DNA of 58,272 nt from Bacteroidia bacterium (GCA_026391655.1 JAPLDR010000126.1:1-58272); one strand, 5' to 3'. Positions 6,075 to 14,719 are shown, counted from the first letter of the stretch. Notes: generated from the sequence alone by a model not told the origin. A program made the numbers and translations.

Positions 6075-8681
6075 TTATTTTTTGACAACAATTTTTGTAG
6101 TGTACAAATCTGTATGATTCAGCAGCACCTGAACAACATAAATACCCGCATCTAAATTGTTCACGAGTATCTCTTTGAGCAATTCACCGTTTGTATTTTC
6201 TGCATGAAATTCCATCAACTTTATCCCCGATGAATTGAGAATGCTGACAATTGCAGTCCCATCTGATGCATTATTTAATTGTAATGCAAAACTTACAGTT
6301 GCCGGATTTGGGTAAACCGAAAGAGATTTCAGCCCTGTAATTGAAACTGAATTAGATGGATTTTTACATCCATTTTTGTCGATCGTTTCCACTTTGTAAG
6401 CGTCTATCTGCTTATCTGTTGCATAATATTGCATAATTGCATTTGAAATTAAAGTGCTTCCCTTGTACCATTGGTAACTTGCTATTGAATCCCCTAAATT
6501 TGAGCAGATTAGAACATCGCCCCATTTTGCTTTTATTACAGGGACCAGTCCGGTTTTTATGATGTCAGATGACTGGTTGCTAAAAGCACTTTCAGGTCCG
6601 TCGTCATTCACGGCAGTCACGCGAAAATAATAGGTCTGGCCGTGTGTGAGTCCTGAAATAATTTTTAAAGTATCTGAAATGCTGGTTGTTGTGGAATCAA
6701 TTTTCAATGTCGGATTATTTGTGATACCGCCGTAAATCCGGTAACGTTGGAAATATGGGTCAGAGTTTTTTCTCCATTTCAAAGTGACAAGATTATTGCA
6801 CGAAACAGCTTTCAAAGCAGCTGGAGTCGCAGGCAAATCAGATAAGGTTATTACCGTTATTATATTTGTGCTGGCACCTGATCCTCCTGTATTATAAGCT
6901 CTTAAACGATAATAATATTTTGTTCTTGCACTTAATCCTGTAACACTTGAGAAGGTTTGATTCCCAACATCTTTGTCATTATAACCGCTAACGAAAGTTG
7001 TAAACCCAATATTAGTGGCAACATCCAACCTATAGCCTGTAGCAGTGGCAGAAGTATTCCAATTGGCAGTAAAACTTGTTTGAATAATATTGGTTGCCGG
7101 ATTTGCAGATGGAGCTGATGGTGGAATTTGAAAAATCGGAGCCGTAAATGATACTGTTTTATTGGTGGTGTTCTCAGTTATATTTGTAATGGGCTTACCA
7201 GTATTAGCACCCGCCCACGACAGGGAGTTTGGTGTGGTGAAATCGGTAAAAGAGGTTTTATTTCCGGTACCGGGGAAGGGTAGGCCTGCGTTATTGATGA
7301 CGCCATAAGTTGTTGGCGGAACACCTGTTGCATTGGCACAGACGGGATATATCCCTTGATGGCTACCTGTATTAATACCGTTTGAAGCGGTGCTGATATA
7401 GTTTCCATCGACGTGATAAATAATCATACCATGCCCTGGAATATAGCTGTCGAATTTTTGCTTTTGCCTGTTTTCTATCAGAAAAAATTCGTTCGATGTC
7501 GTTGTATTTAACCTGTAAAAGCTATTACTATTCTGCTCTGCATTGTCAAGCGTAATATTGGCTCCCGGAGTTAATGCAGTTGTTGTTGCCCATCCATAAG
7601 TATAAATTTTGGTGTAAGCGCTATGGTGGGCCGGTGTAGCTCCGTTGTTATTCCATCCACCTTCAGCCATAATATCCCAATCGCCGGTGCCGTTATATGA
7701 ACCGTTTGTGGCGTAATCGGTATCATAGTAATCTAAAGCACCCATTACATGACCAAACTCATGGCAAATAACCCCAATCCGGGTTATTCCCGTTCCACTA
7801 TTCCCTCTTAATTCTGCGGAACATGAATATCTGCTAACAATTTTTCCATCAAGCGTTAGGGGACTTATACTTGATGAATGAGCCCAGATGGCATCAGCGC
7901 TTACTCCGGTTACTTCCTCTCCATAACCGGCATAAATCACATAAACCCCGTCCACTGTCCCATCGCCATCATTATCAAAATCGGAATAGTTTACAGTTGG
8001 ATCTGCCAGGGTTATAGCTTCAGTAATTAAAGCTCCCGGATTAACGTCATTCCCGCTGGCATTATTCGCACCATAGTAGGCCATGTTATGAGCGGCATTA
8101 AAGGGACCGGCAACAGTTACTGTCAGATTTAGCTGGTTAAAAGAGTTTTCACTATAATAATCATTCACACTGCCAGTTGCACCATCAGCAGTATATCCAA
8201 TCTGATTAAATAAGTTTTCGAAATCTGCTTTTGTCTTTGTGAATGTTTTATCGGTAAATCCAATCAGAATACAAATTAATTTTCTTGAGCCTGAAGCTGG
8301 GAAAGCTTTCTGAGGGCTATTCAAATACATACCGGATATGCTTTTCATTACAAAAAGACCTTTCTTCGTTTGATTCAGGAATTGAATATCTGAAGGACTT
8401 CTTTCCGATTCATTTTTAGCCTGAATTCCCGAAGGAATCATATCATTATCGGAATTGAGCGTGGTATACTCATAAATACCATTGCTATTGCGCATAACTG
8501 AATATCCATCGATTGTTTGAGCCCATTTAACGTGTTCATCGCCTTTTTGAATGATAATTATCTTTGTCCCATCTGGCTGAGTAATCTCCATCGGAAAAGG
8601 GTAAGCAGGAATCCCAAATGCTGATTGATCGATCGCAATCAAAAGAATGAATATAAATAGAAACAGAATCTGCTTTCTCAT
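6075..8681 (-). CDS. Secreted M6-family metalloprotease with FN3 domains and a T9SS sorting tail
   Basis: 868 residues. A signal peptide (1-23) leads into the M6 peptidase domain (about 130-480), with the zinc motif 'HEFGHVMGALD' near residue 307; the two His and the Glu are intact. After it come two fibronectin-III-like modules (about 515-610 and 620-710), an Ig-like stretch with a Cys pair, and a C-terminal Por sorting domain ('SLSVYPNPATVSFALQL' to 'VVQVLLNHTDLYTTKIVVKK'). The tail directs type IX secretion through the outer membrane. The likely role is extracellular proteolysis. The barrel-protein gene follows closely; no T9SS machinery gene is in the window. Confidence 0.9.
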   Translation of the reverse strand: MRKQILFLFIFILLIAIDQSAFGIPAYPFPMEITQPDGTKIIIIQKGDEHVKWAQTIDGYSVMRNSNGIYEYTTLNSDNDMIPSGIQAKNESERSPSDIQFLNQTKKGLFVMKSISGMYLNSPQKAFPASGSRKLICILIGFTDKTFTKTKADFENLFNQIGYTADGATGSVNDYYSENSFNQLNLTVTVAGPFNAAHNMAYYGANNASGNDVNPGALITEAITLADPTVNYSDFDNDGDGTVDGVYVIYAGYGEEVTGVSADAIWAHSSSISPLTLDGKIVSRYSCSAELRGNSGTGITRIGVICHEFGHVMGALDYYDTDYATNGSYNGTGDWDIMAEGGWNNNGATPAHHSAYTKIYTYGWATTTALTPGANITLDNAEQNSNSFYRLNTTTSNEFFLIENRQKQKFDSYIPGHGMIIYHVDGNYISTASNGINTGSHQGIYPVCANATGVPPTTYGVINNAGLPFPGTGNKTSFTDFTTPNSLSWAGANTGKPITNITENTTNKTVSFTAPIFQIPPSAPSANPATNIIQTSFTANWNTSATATGYRLDVATNIGFTTFVSGYNDKDVGNQTFSSVTGLSARTKYYYRLRAYNTGGSGASTNIITVITLSDLPATPAALKAVSCNNLVTLKWRKNSDPYFQRYRIYGGITNNPTLKIDSTTTSISDTLKIISGLTHGQTYYFRVTAVNDDGPESAFSNQSSDIIKTGLVPVIKAKWGDVLICSNLGDSIASYQWYKGSTLISNAIMQYYATDKQIDAYKVETIDKNGCKNPSNSVSITGLKSLSVYPNPATVSFALQLNNASDGTAIVSILNSSGIKLMEFHAENTNGELLKEILVNNLDAGIYVVQVLLNHTDLYTTKIVVKK

Positions 8682-8987
8682 ATTATCAAAATTATTCCTG
8701 GGACTCTATAAAAACATGGCTCATTTTCAAAGCAATATTGAATTTCAAAATGCAACTTATTGAGAAAACAATCATAGTCAGAAAAATCCTATTTGAGTAA
8801 ACAATTTTAACATTTTTTTTCATCTGTATTCCTGATAAATCCCATGCGCCTGAGGGGGACAATGGTAAAAACGTTAGGTTTTAGATGCTAAAGGTATAAT
8901 TTTTAAGGGTTATTTTTTGATTTCTCAAATATTCAAATCTTCATCCGTCAACTGAAGAATCACATAGCCCACCTTCTCTTCATCCAC
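8682..8987. other. Intergenic region, no gene seen
   Basis: AT-rich, with long T and A runs near 8811-8820. It must hold the promoter of the M6 protease gene, but no well-placed TAnnTTTG/TTTG pair was found: a TAATTTTG match at 8694-8687 is too close to the start codon. Frames at 8940-8987 continue weakly from the rlmF remnant. Confidence 0.4.
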
Positions 8988-9245
8988 TCATTCTGTTCTT
9001 CCTGCGTGAGGAATATTCCAGTAACCTATGTCGTAGAAGAGCTTTAGTAAAGCTTTATTCAGCATTTTCACCGCTTCCGGATTAAAAAAATCACTCGATT
9101 CGTCGTTGTAGATATTCACCTTCACAAATTGAGCCAGTTCCGGACAGCTTTGAATCAATTGTTTGAAATCATACCGCTCGCGATGCCTGTTGCGCGGATG
9201 GAATCCCGGCTTTTCTTTTGGATATACTCTCTTTTTGGGAAGCAT
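8988..9245 (-). pseudogene. rlmF: Truncated rlmF (23S rRNA m6A1618 methyltransferase), N-terminal piece only
   Basis: 85 codons. The sequence '[14 protein letters not shown]', then '[20 protein letters not shown]' and '[20 protein letters not shown]' is the typical start of RlmF, including the basic '[12 protein letters not shown]' block. Intact RlmF is about 300 residues; here it stops shortly after 'YWNIP', where a normal protein would continue with a 'GYLCPP-PGRADY' segment. The whole SAM-binding catalytic region (NPPF motif) is absent. A short stretch of the same frame reopens after the stop but does not resemble RlmF. This looks like a deletion remnant and should not methylate rRNA. Confidence 0.75.
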
Positions 9246-9275
9246 TGAAGATTAAAAGGTTTCCGCGTAAATATA

Positions 9276-9530
9276 TTAATCTTCTGGAGGAAGGTTATTA
9301 TTCATATTTCGATAGTAATCATCGATAATCTCTTTCGCCATTTTAAAATCAGAACTAAGGATCATCACTTTTACACCCGAAGAATAGATCGGATCATATA
9401 AATTGGAATTCAATAACGTGTTTTTCTGAAATGATTCAATTTCTGCATTGCTTAATAGTGAAGTGACCATTTCCGATTCCCAGAGCGTTCCCGAGAATAT
9501 CTCAATAACTGAATCTTTATTTATTTCCAT
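9276..9530 (-). CDS. DUF2007 family protein
   Basis: 84 residues. 'EIFSGTLWESEMVTSLLSNAEIESFQKN' followed by 'GVKVMILSSDFKMAKEIIDDYY' is the ferredoxin-like fold of DUF2007, a small cytosolic family annotated as putative signal-transducing proteins and related to PII-like folds. No ligand is known. It lies 30 bases before the rlmF remnant and 15 bases after the nitroreductase-like gene, so it is probably in that transcript. Confidence 0.8.
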   Translation of the reverse strand: MEINKDSVIEIFSGTLWESEMVTSLLSNAEIESFQKNTLLNSNLYDPIYSSGVKVMILSSDFKMAKEIIDDYYRNMNNNLPPED

Positions 9531-9545
9531 TGTTTTTAAATCTGC

Positions 9546-10187
9546 TTAATAGGATACCGGATTATTCAACATTAAATGCTGTGAGTCCTTCAGATGAAGT
9601 ACGCTTTTAAGTTTCTCAACCTCCATAGTACCACGGGTTCTGGTTTTGAATCCTACGCCAGAACAAAAAATGCATATGTTTTGCGATACAATTCCGGCAT
9701 CGAAAGCTGCCCAGACTGATTTCTGAGCATCTTCTCCCGATTTAAACTTTGAGAAGTCTGAAACCAATAATAGAATTACAGATGCTTTTGCTACATCAGA
9801 CTGACGACCAGCTGCCAAACTTCGGTGGTCGCCGCTTACTACTGGATTCAAAACATGACTGACAGCATCATATAAGTAAGCCCCATCTTCTGCAATCAGA
9901 TATACATCGATATCCTGGGAGTTCATGGCCGAGGGAGCTGTTCTTTTACCGGTTTCTTTGCGGTTAATGCCATTGGCTGCCCACAATAAATCGGAGAGAT
10001 CCTGCTGACTTAATTTCATTCCTGTGTATCCGCTGGCTGATGCTCTCAGAGAGAGCGCTTCAATTACAGGTAATCCCCGCTTCAGGTCAGGTGGGTTTAA
10101 TACAATTGTCTTTAAGCCCTGGGCAAATAAAGAACCAGATAAAATCGTAAAACAAATGTAAAAGATCGTCTTTTTCATAGTTGTCAT
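9546..10187 (-). CDS. Exported nitroreductase-family protein (SagB/TM1586-like)
   Basis: 213 residues. It begins with a signal peptide ('MKKTIFYICFTILSGSLFAQ'); an ATG three codons downstream (10178) fits this signal better than the first one. The mature part has nitroreductase motifs: 'ALSLRASASGY' (the 'RRSxR' position is degenerate), 'LSQQDLSDLLWAANGINR', 'TAPSAMNSQDIDVYLI', and 'VWAAFDAGIVSQNICIFCSGVGF'. Members bind FMN and reduce substrates using NAD(P)H; an exported form is less usual but common in Bacteroidetes. The substrate is unknown. It is followed closely by the DUF2007 gene. Confidence 0.75.
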   Translation of the reverse strand: MTTMKKTIFYICFTILSGSLFAQGLKTIVLNPPDLKRGLPVIEALSLRASASGYTGMKLSQQDLSDLLWAANGINRKETGKRTAPSAMNSQDIDVYLIAEDGAYLYDAVSHVLNPVVSGDHRSLAAGRQSDVAKASVILLLVSDFSKFKSGEDAQKSVWAAFDAGIVSQNICIFCSGVGFKTRTRGTMEVEKLKSVLHLKDSQHLMLNNPVSY

Positions 10188-10284
10188 TTTTTATGTTTTT
10201 TGAATTTATTAGTAAGTCATATTGTCTGCGAACGTTTGCTTTGAATTGAACTAAATCGCCAAAAAGTGAGACTGTTTTCCTGAT

Positions 10285-10319
10285 CAAATATAAGCAAAAT
10301 GAGCCTGGATTTTTACAAA
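10285..10319 (-). promoter_or_regulatory. Possible promoter for the nitroreductase-like gene
   Basis: TATATTTG on the minus strand (10292-10285) matches the -7 consensus. TTTG at 10319-10316 lies 23 bases upstream, slightly more than the usual 19-21. Position relative to the gene is reasonable (leader of about 90 bases). Confidence 0.35.
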
Positions 10320-10325
10320 TAGTTT

Positions 10326-10952
10326 TTATCCATTAAATAGTTTATTCCTTTTGATCTGCTTCCCTTGTCTCAATAAAATCGCATGATAAAAACTTGGCAC
10401 ATCATTCGTCCACTCTTTAAGGATGAATATGATGGCGATGATCTCAATTCTTGTTAAGATGCCTAAATAGAAACATATATCAAACAATATCACTGAATTA
10501 CAACTCAATATTATTTGTATCAAAGTAGCCATTATCGTCAGGGTCCATATCTTTGATAAAATGGCATGTGTCGCTACCTCTTTTTTAAACTTTATAAAGC
10601 TCACAACATAGGTCAATCCTTCCACGGTGAGCAGAATCAACAGCTTTAAATAATTGATTTTGAAAAAATCTTCACAAATAATGAAGGCACCAATCAATGT
10701 ACAAATCCAGAAAACCTGGTCGATTAATGAATCCATCCGCCTTAAATGCTGTGAAGAAACATTTAGTTTTCTGGCGATTATACCATCGAAGATATCGGTC
10801 AATACACCCAGAATAATCAGCGCTACAATAATCAATCTAAATGAACTAATCTGAAACCAGGAAATAGAAACAATAATAAATCCCAAAGCCAACCGCGTAT
10901 ACATCAATGCTATTGGAATCTTGTTCAAATATTTTCTAGATTCTGTTTTCAA
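10326..10952 (-). CDS. CDP-alcohol phosphatidyltransferase family protein
   Basis: 208 residues with about six membrane helices. The family signature D-x2-DG-x2-AR-x8-G-x3-D-x3-D is present as 'DIFDGIIARKLN' followed by 'LRRMDSLIDQ'. All metal- and CDP-binding Asp residues are kept, but the conserved Gly of the signature is replaced by Leu. The enzymes transfer a phospho-group from a CDP-alcohol to another alcohol during phospholipid synthesis; this member cannot be assigned to PgsA, PssA or another class. It follows the GNAT gene by 11 bases, so it is the last gene of a symporter-GNAT-transferase operon. Confidence 0.8.
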   Translation of the reverse strand: MKTESRKYLNKIPIALMYTRLALGFIIVSISWFQISSFRLIIVALIILGVLTDIFDGIIARKLNVSSQHLRRMDSLIDQVFWICTLIGAFIICEDFFKINYLKLLILLTVEGLTYVVSFIKFKKEVATHAILSKIWTLTIMATLIQIILSCNSVILFDICFYLGILTRIEIIAIIFILKEWTNDVPSFYHAILLRQGKQIKRNKLFNG

Positions 10953-10963
10953 AAGTCTTTAGG

Positions 10964-11452
10964 TTATTTGACGCGATACCCCACCATCGGTCCAAATGTT
11001 TTGCGTAGCAATAATTCGGTAAATCCTTCTTTCACAAAATTATCCAATTCGCCAACAAGTTTAAAACCAAATTCTTCGTAGAGTTTGATCGCACCTTTGT
11101 TAAAAGAAGAAACGCATATAAAGATATTGGGCGAAATTTTCAGAATCCGGTCTTCACAAAACTGAAGTAGTTTTTTCCCAATCCCTTTTCCTCTGAATGT
11201 TTCATCAATACAAATGGTTTGAATATAACCTTTAAACGTTCCTCCGATTTGAAGGATCACAAATCCGGCAATCTCTTCTTCAATTTGCACTACCCAAACT
11301 TCCTTAGCGATACCTTCAAAAGCTTTCAGACACTGGTCGTAATCCAATTCCAGCGTGATCCAGGGATCTGTTTTCGCCATCATCAGGGCACAGACCGCAA
11401 AGTTTTTTGGATCTGTGGTTAGATGAATATCAATTTTTTCTTTGGGTATCAT
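10964..11452 (-). CDS. GNAT-family N-acetyltransferase
   Basis: 162 residues. The GNAT core is clear: 'VWVVQIEEEIAGFVILQIGG' (beta strands), the acetyl-CoA loop 'ICIDETFRGKGIGKKLLQF' (R-x2-G-x-G), and the final 'SSFNKGAIKLYEEFGFKLVGE'. The acceptor substrate is unknown. The start codon overlaps the symporter stop as ATGA, so translation is probably coupled, and the CDP-alcohol transferase follows. Confidence 0.87.
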   Translation of the reverse strand: MIPKEKIDIHLTTDPKNFAVCALMMAKTDPWITLELDYDQCLKAFEGIAKEVWVVQIEEEIAGFVILQIGGTFKGYIQTICIDETFRGKGIGKKLLQFCEDRILKISPNIFICVSSFNKGAIKLYEEFGFKLVGELDNFVKEGFTELLLRKTFGPMVGYRVK

Positions 11453-12903
11453 TTCGCTTTCTTTTTGATAATGATGAGAAACAGAATTGTCAATACTGCA
11501 TTTACAAAAATATTCATAAACCCGAAATCAAACTGATATTCACTTATGAAATATTCATTCAGTAACCACGTCACAAATGCGGCTGAAACGCACGCTACAG
11601 GAACCCATTTCTCTTTAAATTTAATCTTCGAAAACAGTCCGGTCAGGTATAAACCTAAAATCGGACCATAGGTATAACCCGCTATTTTGAAAATGGTATT
11701 GATAATTGCTCCCTGACTGTTCCAGAATGCCATCACGATCAGAAACATAACGAGATTCACACCCAATAATACCCGATTTTTGATCTGCTTCTTTGCTTCA
11801 TGTGGCCGGTTTTCGATGTCCATAAAATCGTAGCTAAACGCCGTTGTTAATGCCGCAATGCACGAATCAATACTTGCAAATGTCGAAGCGATTACACCAA
11901 TCAGAAATGCTATGGCACCAATCTGGCCCAGGTAATTCAGGGTTAGCAACGGGAAAAGCCCGTCAGTATTCACAAACTGACCGTTTTGAGTTGCCAGTTT
12001 AATTCCATTCCGTTCGGCATAGATATAGATCAACACGCCAAGTCCCAAAAACATCGTTTGTGCAAATGCAATAAAAAAGCTGAAGGTTAAAACATTCTTC
12101 TTTGCGTCTCTTGCATTCTTAACTGTCAGTGTTTTTTGCATCATACTCTGGTCGAGGCCTACCAAAGCAACTGTAATCAATAATCCCGATATAAATTGCT
12201 TGAAGAAATTCGACCCCGAATGCATATCCCAATCAAAAACTTTTGCATAGGGATGATGTGCAATAGTCCGGACCATCTCAGAAACCGAAAGTCCTAAGGA
12301 GTTTTTAATGGTGAAGATTGAGATAAGAATCACCGTAATCAGAAACAACGACTGCAGGGCATCTGTCCATACTATGGTCTTAATCCCCGATTTATTCGTG
12401 TATAACCAGATCAGAATTAAAACAACAATGATCGTAACAAAGTAGGGAATATGCAGTGCGTCGAAGAATGCATACTGCAAAATCTTAATCGACAACAGCA
12501 ACCGGAGTGCCGCTCCGAATGATTGAGATACAAGGAAAAACAGTGAACCTGTTTTATACGTCACATCACCGAAGCGGATATTCAGGTAGGTATAAATCGA
12601 AACCAGTTTCAGCTTATAATAGATGGGTGTTAATATAAATGCGATAAACAGGTAACCCACGATGGTTCCCATTATAAACTGGAAATAGTAAAGGTTGTTA
12701 TTCCCGACATTTCCCGGAATCGACACCAATGAGACCGCAGATATTCCCGAACCGATCATTCCGAATGCCACCAAAAACCAGGGTGATTTCCGGTCGCCAT
12801 CAAAGAACGTGGTATCGTGTACATGCCGCGAAGCAACATGCGAAATCACCATTAGAACCGAGAAATAAACCAGGATAATAAGAAATAGCAGAAGGGGACT
12901 CAT
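11449..12903 (-). CDS. Sodium:solute symporter (SSS family)
   Basis: 484 residues, about 13 membrane helices. Family hallmarks include the N-terminal 'FGMIGSGISAVSLVSIPGNVG' and the later 'VIASTFASIDSCIAALTTAFSYDF', which corresponds to the sodium-site helix with conserved Ser/Thr residues. These carriers couple Na+ entry to uptake of sugars, amino acids or nucleosides; the substrate cannot be told from sequence. It heads an operon with a GNAT and a CDP-alcohol transferase. Confidence 0.87.
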   Translation of the reverse strand: MSPLLLFLIILVYFSVLMVISHVASRHVHDTTFFDGDRKSPWFLVAFGMIGSGISAVSLVSIPGNVGNNNLYYFQFIMGTIVGYLFIAFILTPIYYKLKLVSIYTYLNIRFGDVTYKTGSLFFLVSQSFGAALRLLLSIKILQYAFFDALHIPYFVTIIVVLILIWLYTNKSGIKTIVWTDALQSLFLITVILISIFTIKNSLGLSVSEMVRTIAHHPYAKVFDWDMHSGSNFFKQFISGLLITVALVGLDQSMMQKTLTVKNARDAKKNVLTFSFFIAFAQTMFLGLGVLIYIYAERNGIKLATQNGQFVNTDGLFPLLTLNYLGQIGAIAFLIGVIASTFASIDSCIAALTTAFSYDFMDIENRPHEAKKQIKNRVLLGVNLVMFLIVMAFWNSQGAIINTIFKIAGYTYGPILGLYLTGLFSKIKFKEKWVPVACVSAAFVTWLLNEYFISEYQFDFGFMNIFVNAVLTILFLIIIKKKAK

Positions 12904-12950
12904 CAGTTAGTTGTTTGTAAAAAAAATCCAATACTCGAAGAGGAATAGAT

Positions 12951-13373
12951 TTATCTTATACCTGTGTCGATATTGATATTAAACTTTGTAGTATCTGTGT
13001 TGGCTATTGAAATTGCTGTTGGAAGATTACTTCCTCCAACTCCAAAAGTTCGGGGCGCATCGAAGTCGATGATATAATCACCTGCCGGAAGTCCGATTTG
13101 GTAAGTCCCATCCAACTTTGGATTCAGGGTTGCTATTTTTGTTTTCTTGTTTACGGTCCAGACTGCTGTTGCCCAGGCCTTGTAAGTTTCTGCTGTCGGA
13201 AGGCAGGCCGGATCTGGTGGAATTCTTTCGACAGGACAAATCGGGCCAATCGAGATTTTACCTTTTAACACGCCGCTCCCAACCATCATGCTCTGCTTGG
13301 TGCATGAGAATAAAACCGCAATGAGAATAGCAGATTGAGCCAGATATTTTAACGCAGAATTCCCGGTCTTCAT
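12951..13373 (-). CDS. Small lipoprotein with a carboxypeptidase-like regulatory fold
   Basis: 140 residues. The lipoprotein signal is hydrophobic with lipobox 'LFSC' (Cys about residue 24). The mature part, 'GVLKGKISIGPICPVER', 'TAVWTVNKKTKIATLNPKLDGTYQIGLPAGDYIIDF', is the beta-sandwich pattern of carboxypeptidase-like regulatory proteins, and resembles small bacterial proteins with a 'G-x-I-xxGPxCPVE' start. Two Cys in the mature part may pair. Role unknown. A 10-bp dyad lies just upstream of the start. Confidence 0.65.
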   Translation of the reverse strand: MKTGNSALKYLAQSAILIAVLFSCTKQSMMVGSGVLKGKISIGPICPVERIPPDPACLPTAETYKAWATAVWTVNKKTKIATLNPKLDGTYQIGLPAGDYIIDFDAPRTFGVGGSNLPTAISIANTDTTKFNINIDTGIR

Positions 13374-13378
13374 TTCAC

Positions 13379-13407
13379 ATCTTTGTTGATGAACAGCAAC
13401 AAAGATA
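13379..13407 (-). promoter_or_regulatory. Promoter -7 element embedded in a 10-bp inverted repeat
   Basis: ATCTTTGTTG (13379-13388) and CAACAAAGAT (13397-13406) are perfect inverted copies with an 8-base spacer. The right copy contains TATCTTTG on the minus strand (13407-13400), a match to the -7 consensus. The start codon of the lipoprotein lies 5 bases beyond the dyad. This fits an operator, or a hairpin at the 5' end of a very short leader. Confidence 0.45.
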
Positions 13408-13443
13408 TTAAAGTTTGAAAGTACTCCTTATTTGGCCCCTGGA

Positions 13444-13824
13444 TTATTTGTTCTTCTCAAATTCAATCAGCTCAACCGGGGCGCCATTGTGTTCAATCAT
13501 TGCAACCCTGATTCCTTCTCCCGGATGATTTGGCGATGTAAGTACTTTTAGATGATGCACCACTAATTCATAATCGATATCAGCGACCTCAAATGCAAGG
13601 TGCGGAACTGTCTGAATTAATTGATCTATGGGACTATCTTTCCCAAACCGCATCCACTCAATTCCAAAAGGGCTGGTTCCAAATCCGGAAACATATAATT
13701 TGAATTGAGGCAAATAATGTTCATCAGGCATGATCTGCTCCGTGGGGATTCCTAAATGATGATATTTCCATCCCCATTTCTCAATCGATTCGGGTTGTTC
13801 GTGTTCTTGTCTTTCTTTTTTCAT
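13444..13824 (-). CDS. VOC (glyoxalase-fold) family protein
   Basis: 126 residues. The paired beta-alpha-beta-beta-beta motif of vicinal-oxygen-chelate proteins is visible: 'WKYHHLGIPT', 'FGIEWMRFG', then 'VPHLAFEVADIDYEL' and 'VAMIEHNGAPVELIEFE'. His, His and Glu at the usual metal positions are present. No specific reaction can be assigned. Single gene, followed on the minus strand by the lipoprotein gene. Confidence 0.8.
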   Translation of the reverse strand: MKKERQEHEQPESIEKWGWKYHHLGIPTEQIMPDEHYLPQFKLYVSGFGTSPFGIEWMRFGKDSPIDQLIQTVPHLAFEVADIDYELVVHHLKVLTSPNHPGEGIRVAMIEHNGAPVELIEFEKNK

Positions 13825-13846
13825 AGGTTGGTTTGTATAAATTTGC

Positions 13847-13918
13847 GTAGAAACGTTGCGTTCGGTAGAGACGTTGCATGTGGTTGCTATAGAGACGTTG
13901 CATGCAACGTCTCTACAT
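13847..13918. repeat. REP palindrome module, copy 1
   Basis: A degenerate half-copy at 13847-13860, a good half-copy GTAGAGACGTTGCATG at 13865-13880, and a perfect 26-bp palindrome at 13890-13915 centred on TGCATGCA. The half-plus-full arrangement, with a 9-base linker, is repeated inside the neighbouring transposase gene. Such units are the substrates of RAYT transposases. Confidence 0.85.
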
Positions 13919-13963
13919 GTGCGTTGATCGTCAATTGATTTGTTTTATTAATTATCCTGTCAT

Positions 13964-14719
13964 TCATTTTATATTTGGTTTTGTTTCAATAATTTTTCTT
14001 TCGGAATATAGATTATCGTCTTTCCAATTTGCCGGATTATTGATAATATAATCAGATATTATTTGATACGATCTTTCGTTAAGGATAATTGAATCATGAA
14101 AACGTTCCTGCCATTCAAAACCGGGTTTGATTAAATGTGCCTTTTTTGAAACGGCCGATTTATATGATCGGATAATTGAACCCAATGTTCCAGATTTGGG
14201 CGAAATAGAAGCCATGTGTTCATTTTTAAAAGGTGATGAATGGTTAATTGGTTCCGAATTTATATTTTGGGATGAAGGATTTATTTCGGTTGCAGGGTTT
14301 TTTTGTAGAGACGTTGCATGTGCTTGCTGTAGAGACGTTGCATGCAACGTCTCTACATGATCATTGATTGAATTTTCAATCGTTTTTTTAATCATCCCAT
14401 CATCTATTTTGGATTCGGTTTCATTATCACCAACCATTTTTTCTGGTTTATCGATAATGATAATACCATGCAAATGATTTGGCATGATGACGAATGAATC
14501 CAATTGGACATACGGAAAATGTTGCGGTATTTCCTGCCAATATGTTTGGGCGATCTCACCGATTGGTGATGCAATAAATTGTTTTTCCACAATTTCCCCA
14601 AAATAGCATTCCCGGTCCAATATACAAATGGTTACAAAATAGGCAGCATTTCGGCCATAATCCCACCACGATGCACGGGCTGACGGAATGCGGTATCTAT
14701 CTTGAAATTTATCGGACAT
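13964..14719 (-). CDS. REP-associated tyrosine transposase (RAYT, Y1_Tnp family)
   Basis: 251 residues. The N-terminal block 'RNAAYFVTICILDRECYFGE', the HUH metal motif in 'VIMPNHLHGIIII', and the C-terminal 'SIIRSYKSAVSKKAHL' with the candidate catalytic Tyr, then 'FEWQERFHDSIILNERSYQ', identify a RAYT. These single-strand nickases are tied to REP palindromes. The REP unit itself lies in the coding sequence at 14305-14356 and is translated as 'VETLHATSLQQAHATSLQK', a low-complexity linker between the HUH core and the Tyr helix. The reading frame is intact. Related palindromes lie on both sides of the gene. Confidence 0.9.
   Translation of the reverse strand: MSDKFQDRYRIPSARASWWDYGRNAAYFVTICILDRECYFGEIVEKQFIASPIGEIAQTYWQEIPQHFPYVQLDSFVIMPNHLHGIIIIDKPEKMVGDNETESKIDDGMIKKTIENSINDHVETLHATSLQQAHATSLQKNPATEINPSSQNINSEPINHSSPFKNEHMASISPKSGTLGSIIRSYKSAVSKKAHLIKPGFEWQERFHDSIILNERSYQIISDYIINNPANWKDDNLYSERKIIETKPNIK
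14305..14356. repeat. REP palindrome module, copy 2, inside the RAYT gene
   Basis: Half-copy GTAGAGACGTTGCATG (14305-14320), a short linker and a perfect 28-bp palindrome (14329-14356, half-site GTAGAGACGTTGCA). The order and linker match copy 1. It sits in frame within the transposase coding sequence. Confidence 0.9.

Noticed and set aside
8687-8694. -7 element for the M6 protease gene
   Set aside because: It lies 6 bases before the start codon, so transcription would begin inside the gene.
10087-10287. Minus-strand open frame upstream of the nitroreductase gene
   Set aside because: It overlaps the true gene in another frame, shows no domain, and crosses the likely promoter.
14127-14360. 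Plus-strand open frame within the transposase gene
   Set aside because: It reads the REP repeat in reverse; the minus-strand transposase explains the region.
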